Positions 63,912 through 64,000 of a stretch of DNA of 64,000 bases are shown in pieces. The notes beneath the pieces are model-generated. The model saw only the letters and a program-made list of their open reading frames with translations. It searched no databases and was not told the origin of the DNA. A program made the translations under genes and the position numbers. This stretch comes from Bacteroidota bacterium (GTDB lineage: Bacteria > Bacteroidota > Bacteroidia > Flavobacteriales > Flavobacteriaceae). Each line of letters starts with the position of its first letter. Position 1 is the first letter of the stretch. Location: the NCBI GenBank assembly GCA_027592025.1, contig JAQCIQ010000002.1:88001-152000 (forward strand). The letters are read 5' to 3'.

Positions 63912-64000
63912 AGGCGGTGACCTACTCTCCCACGAGATGCAGTACCATCGGCGCTAATGGGCTTAACTACTCTGTTCGGGATGGTAAGAGGTGAGCCCCA
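63912..64000 (-). rRNA. rrf: 5S ribosomal RNA, partial (3' part)
   Basis: The minus strand reads the 3' three-quarters of a Bacteroidota 5S rRNA: CCCGAACAGAGTAGTTAAGC, GATGGTACTGC, GTGGGAGAGTAGGTCACC, ending near 63912. The 5' end and the rest of the rRNA operon lie beyond the right edge. Confidence 0.93.

Overview
The window is chromosomal DNA from a member of the Bacteroidota, most likely a free-living marine flavobacterium-like organism. Reasons: type IX secretion/gliding genes (porU, porV, gldJ, a PorP/SprF protein and a giant secreted protein with a CHU_C-type sorting domain); a fused secDF; Bacteroidota-only outer-membrane families (DUF6089-like, DUF6588-like); promoters of the TTG-N17-23-TAnnTTTG type and few Shine-Dalgarno sequences; and a green-tuned proteorhodopsin with its retinal-forming oxygenase. 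No phage, transposase, CRISPR array or plasmid gene is visible; it reads as dense core genome.

Layout. 1-5.8 kb: the 3' part of a GH3-family gene, then tig-clpP-clpX (protein folding/proteolysis) and pdxJ-hydrolase, all on the minus strand. 5.8-13.8 kb, plus strand: a CBS protein, nadK, then an envelope cluster (DUF6089-like, uppS, bamA, two OmpH/Skp chaperones, murI). 13.8-22.1 kb, minus strand: a secretion cassette of a 152-aa secreted protein, a 2273-aa repeat adhesin and a PorP/SprF protein. 22.2-25.5 kb, plus: folE-cysS-yidD-lgt. 25.6-33.5 kb, minus: secDF, mdh, a DUF6588-like outer-membrane protein, gyrB, queE. 33.6-37.9 kb: a hydrolase and rluF (plus), folD (minus), then the divergent pair blh / proteorhodopsin. 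37.9-44.0 kb, minus: argS, ctlX, an SDR, and pyruvate dehydrogenase E2 and E1-alpha. 44.2-52.5 kb: porV and porU (minus) back to back with gldJ and murF (plus). 52.5-52.8 kb: two tRNA-Val genes, each with its own terminator. 52.8-59.8 kb, minus: folC, a TonB-like protein, exbD, exbB, nhaD, a glutamate/leucine dehydrogenase and anmK. 59.9-64.0 kb: acyl-CoA dehydrogenase (plus), an ECF sigma / anti-sigma-like / outer-membrane protein operon (minus), two truncated genes joined at one point (a His-rich protein 5' end and an hsp20 3' end), and the 3' end of a 5S rRNA (minus) that closes an rRNA operon.

How the parts fit. PorU, PorV, GldJ and the PorP/SprF protein belong to the machinery that exports and anchors proteins such as the giant repeat adhesin here. 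BamA, the OmpH chaperones, Lgt, SecDF and YidD supply membrane-protein and lipoprotein biogenesis for it. Proteorhodopsin (proton pump), NhaD (Na+/H+ exchange) and ExbB/ExbD/TonB (use of the ion gradient for outer-membrane import) form a plausible energy circuit. The least explained items are the 152-aa partner of the adhesin, the sigma-factor/outer-membrane-protein operon, the murI promoter/terminator overlap, and the fused remnants near 63.5 kb. All functional calls rest on reading motifs and gene order; no database search was run.
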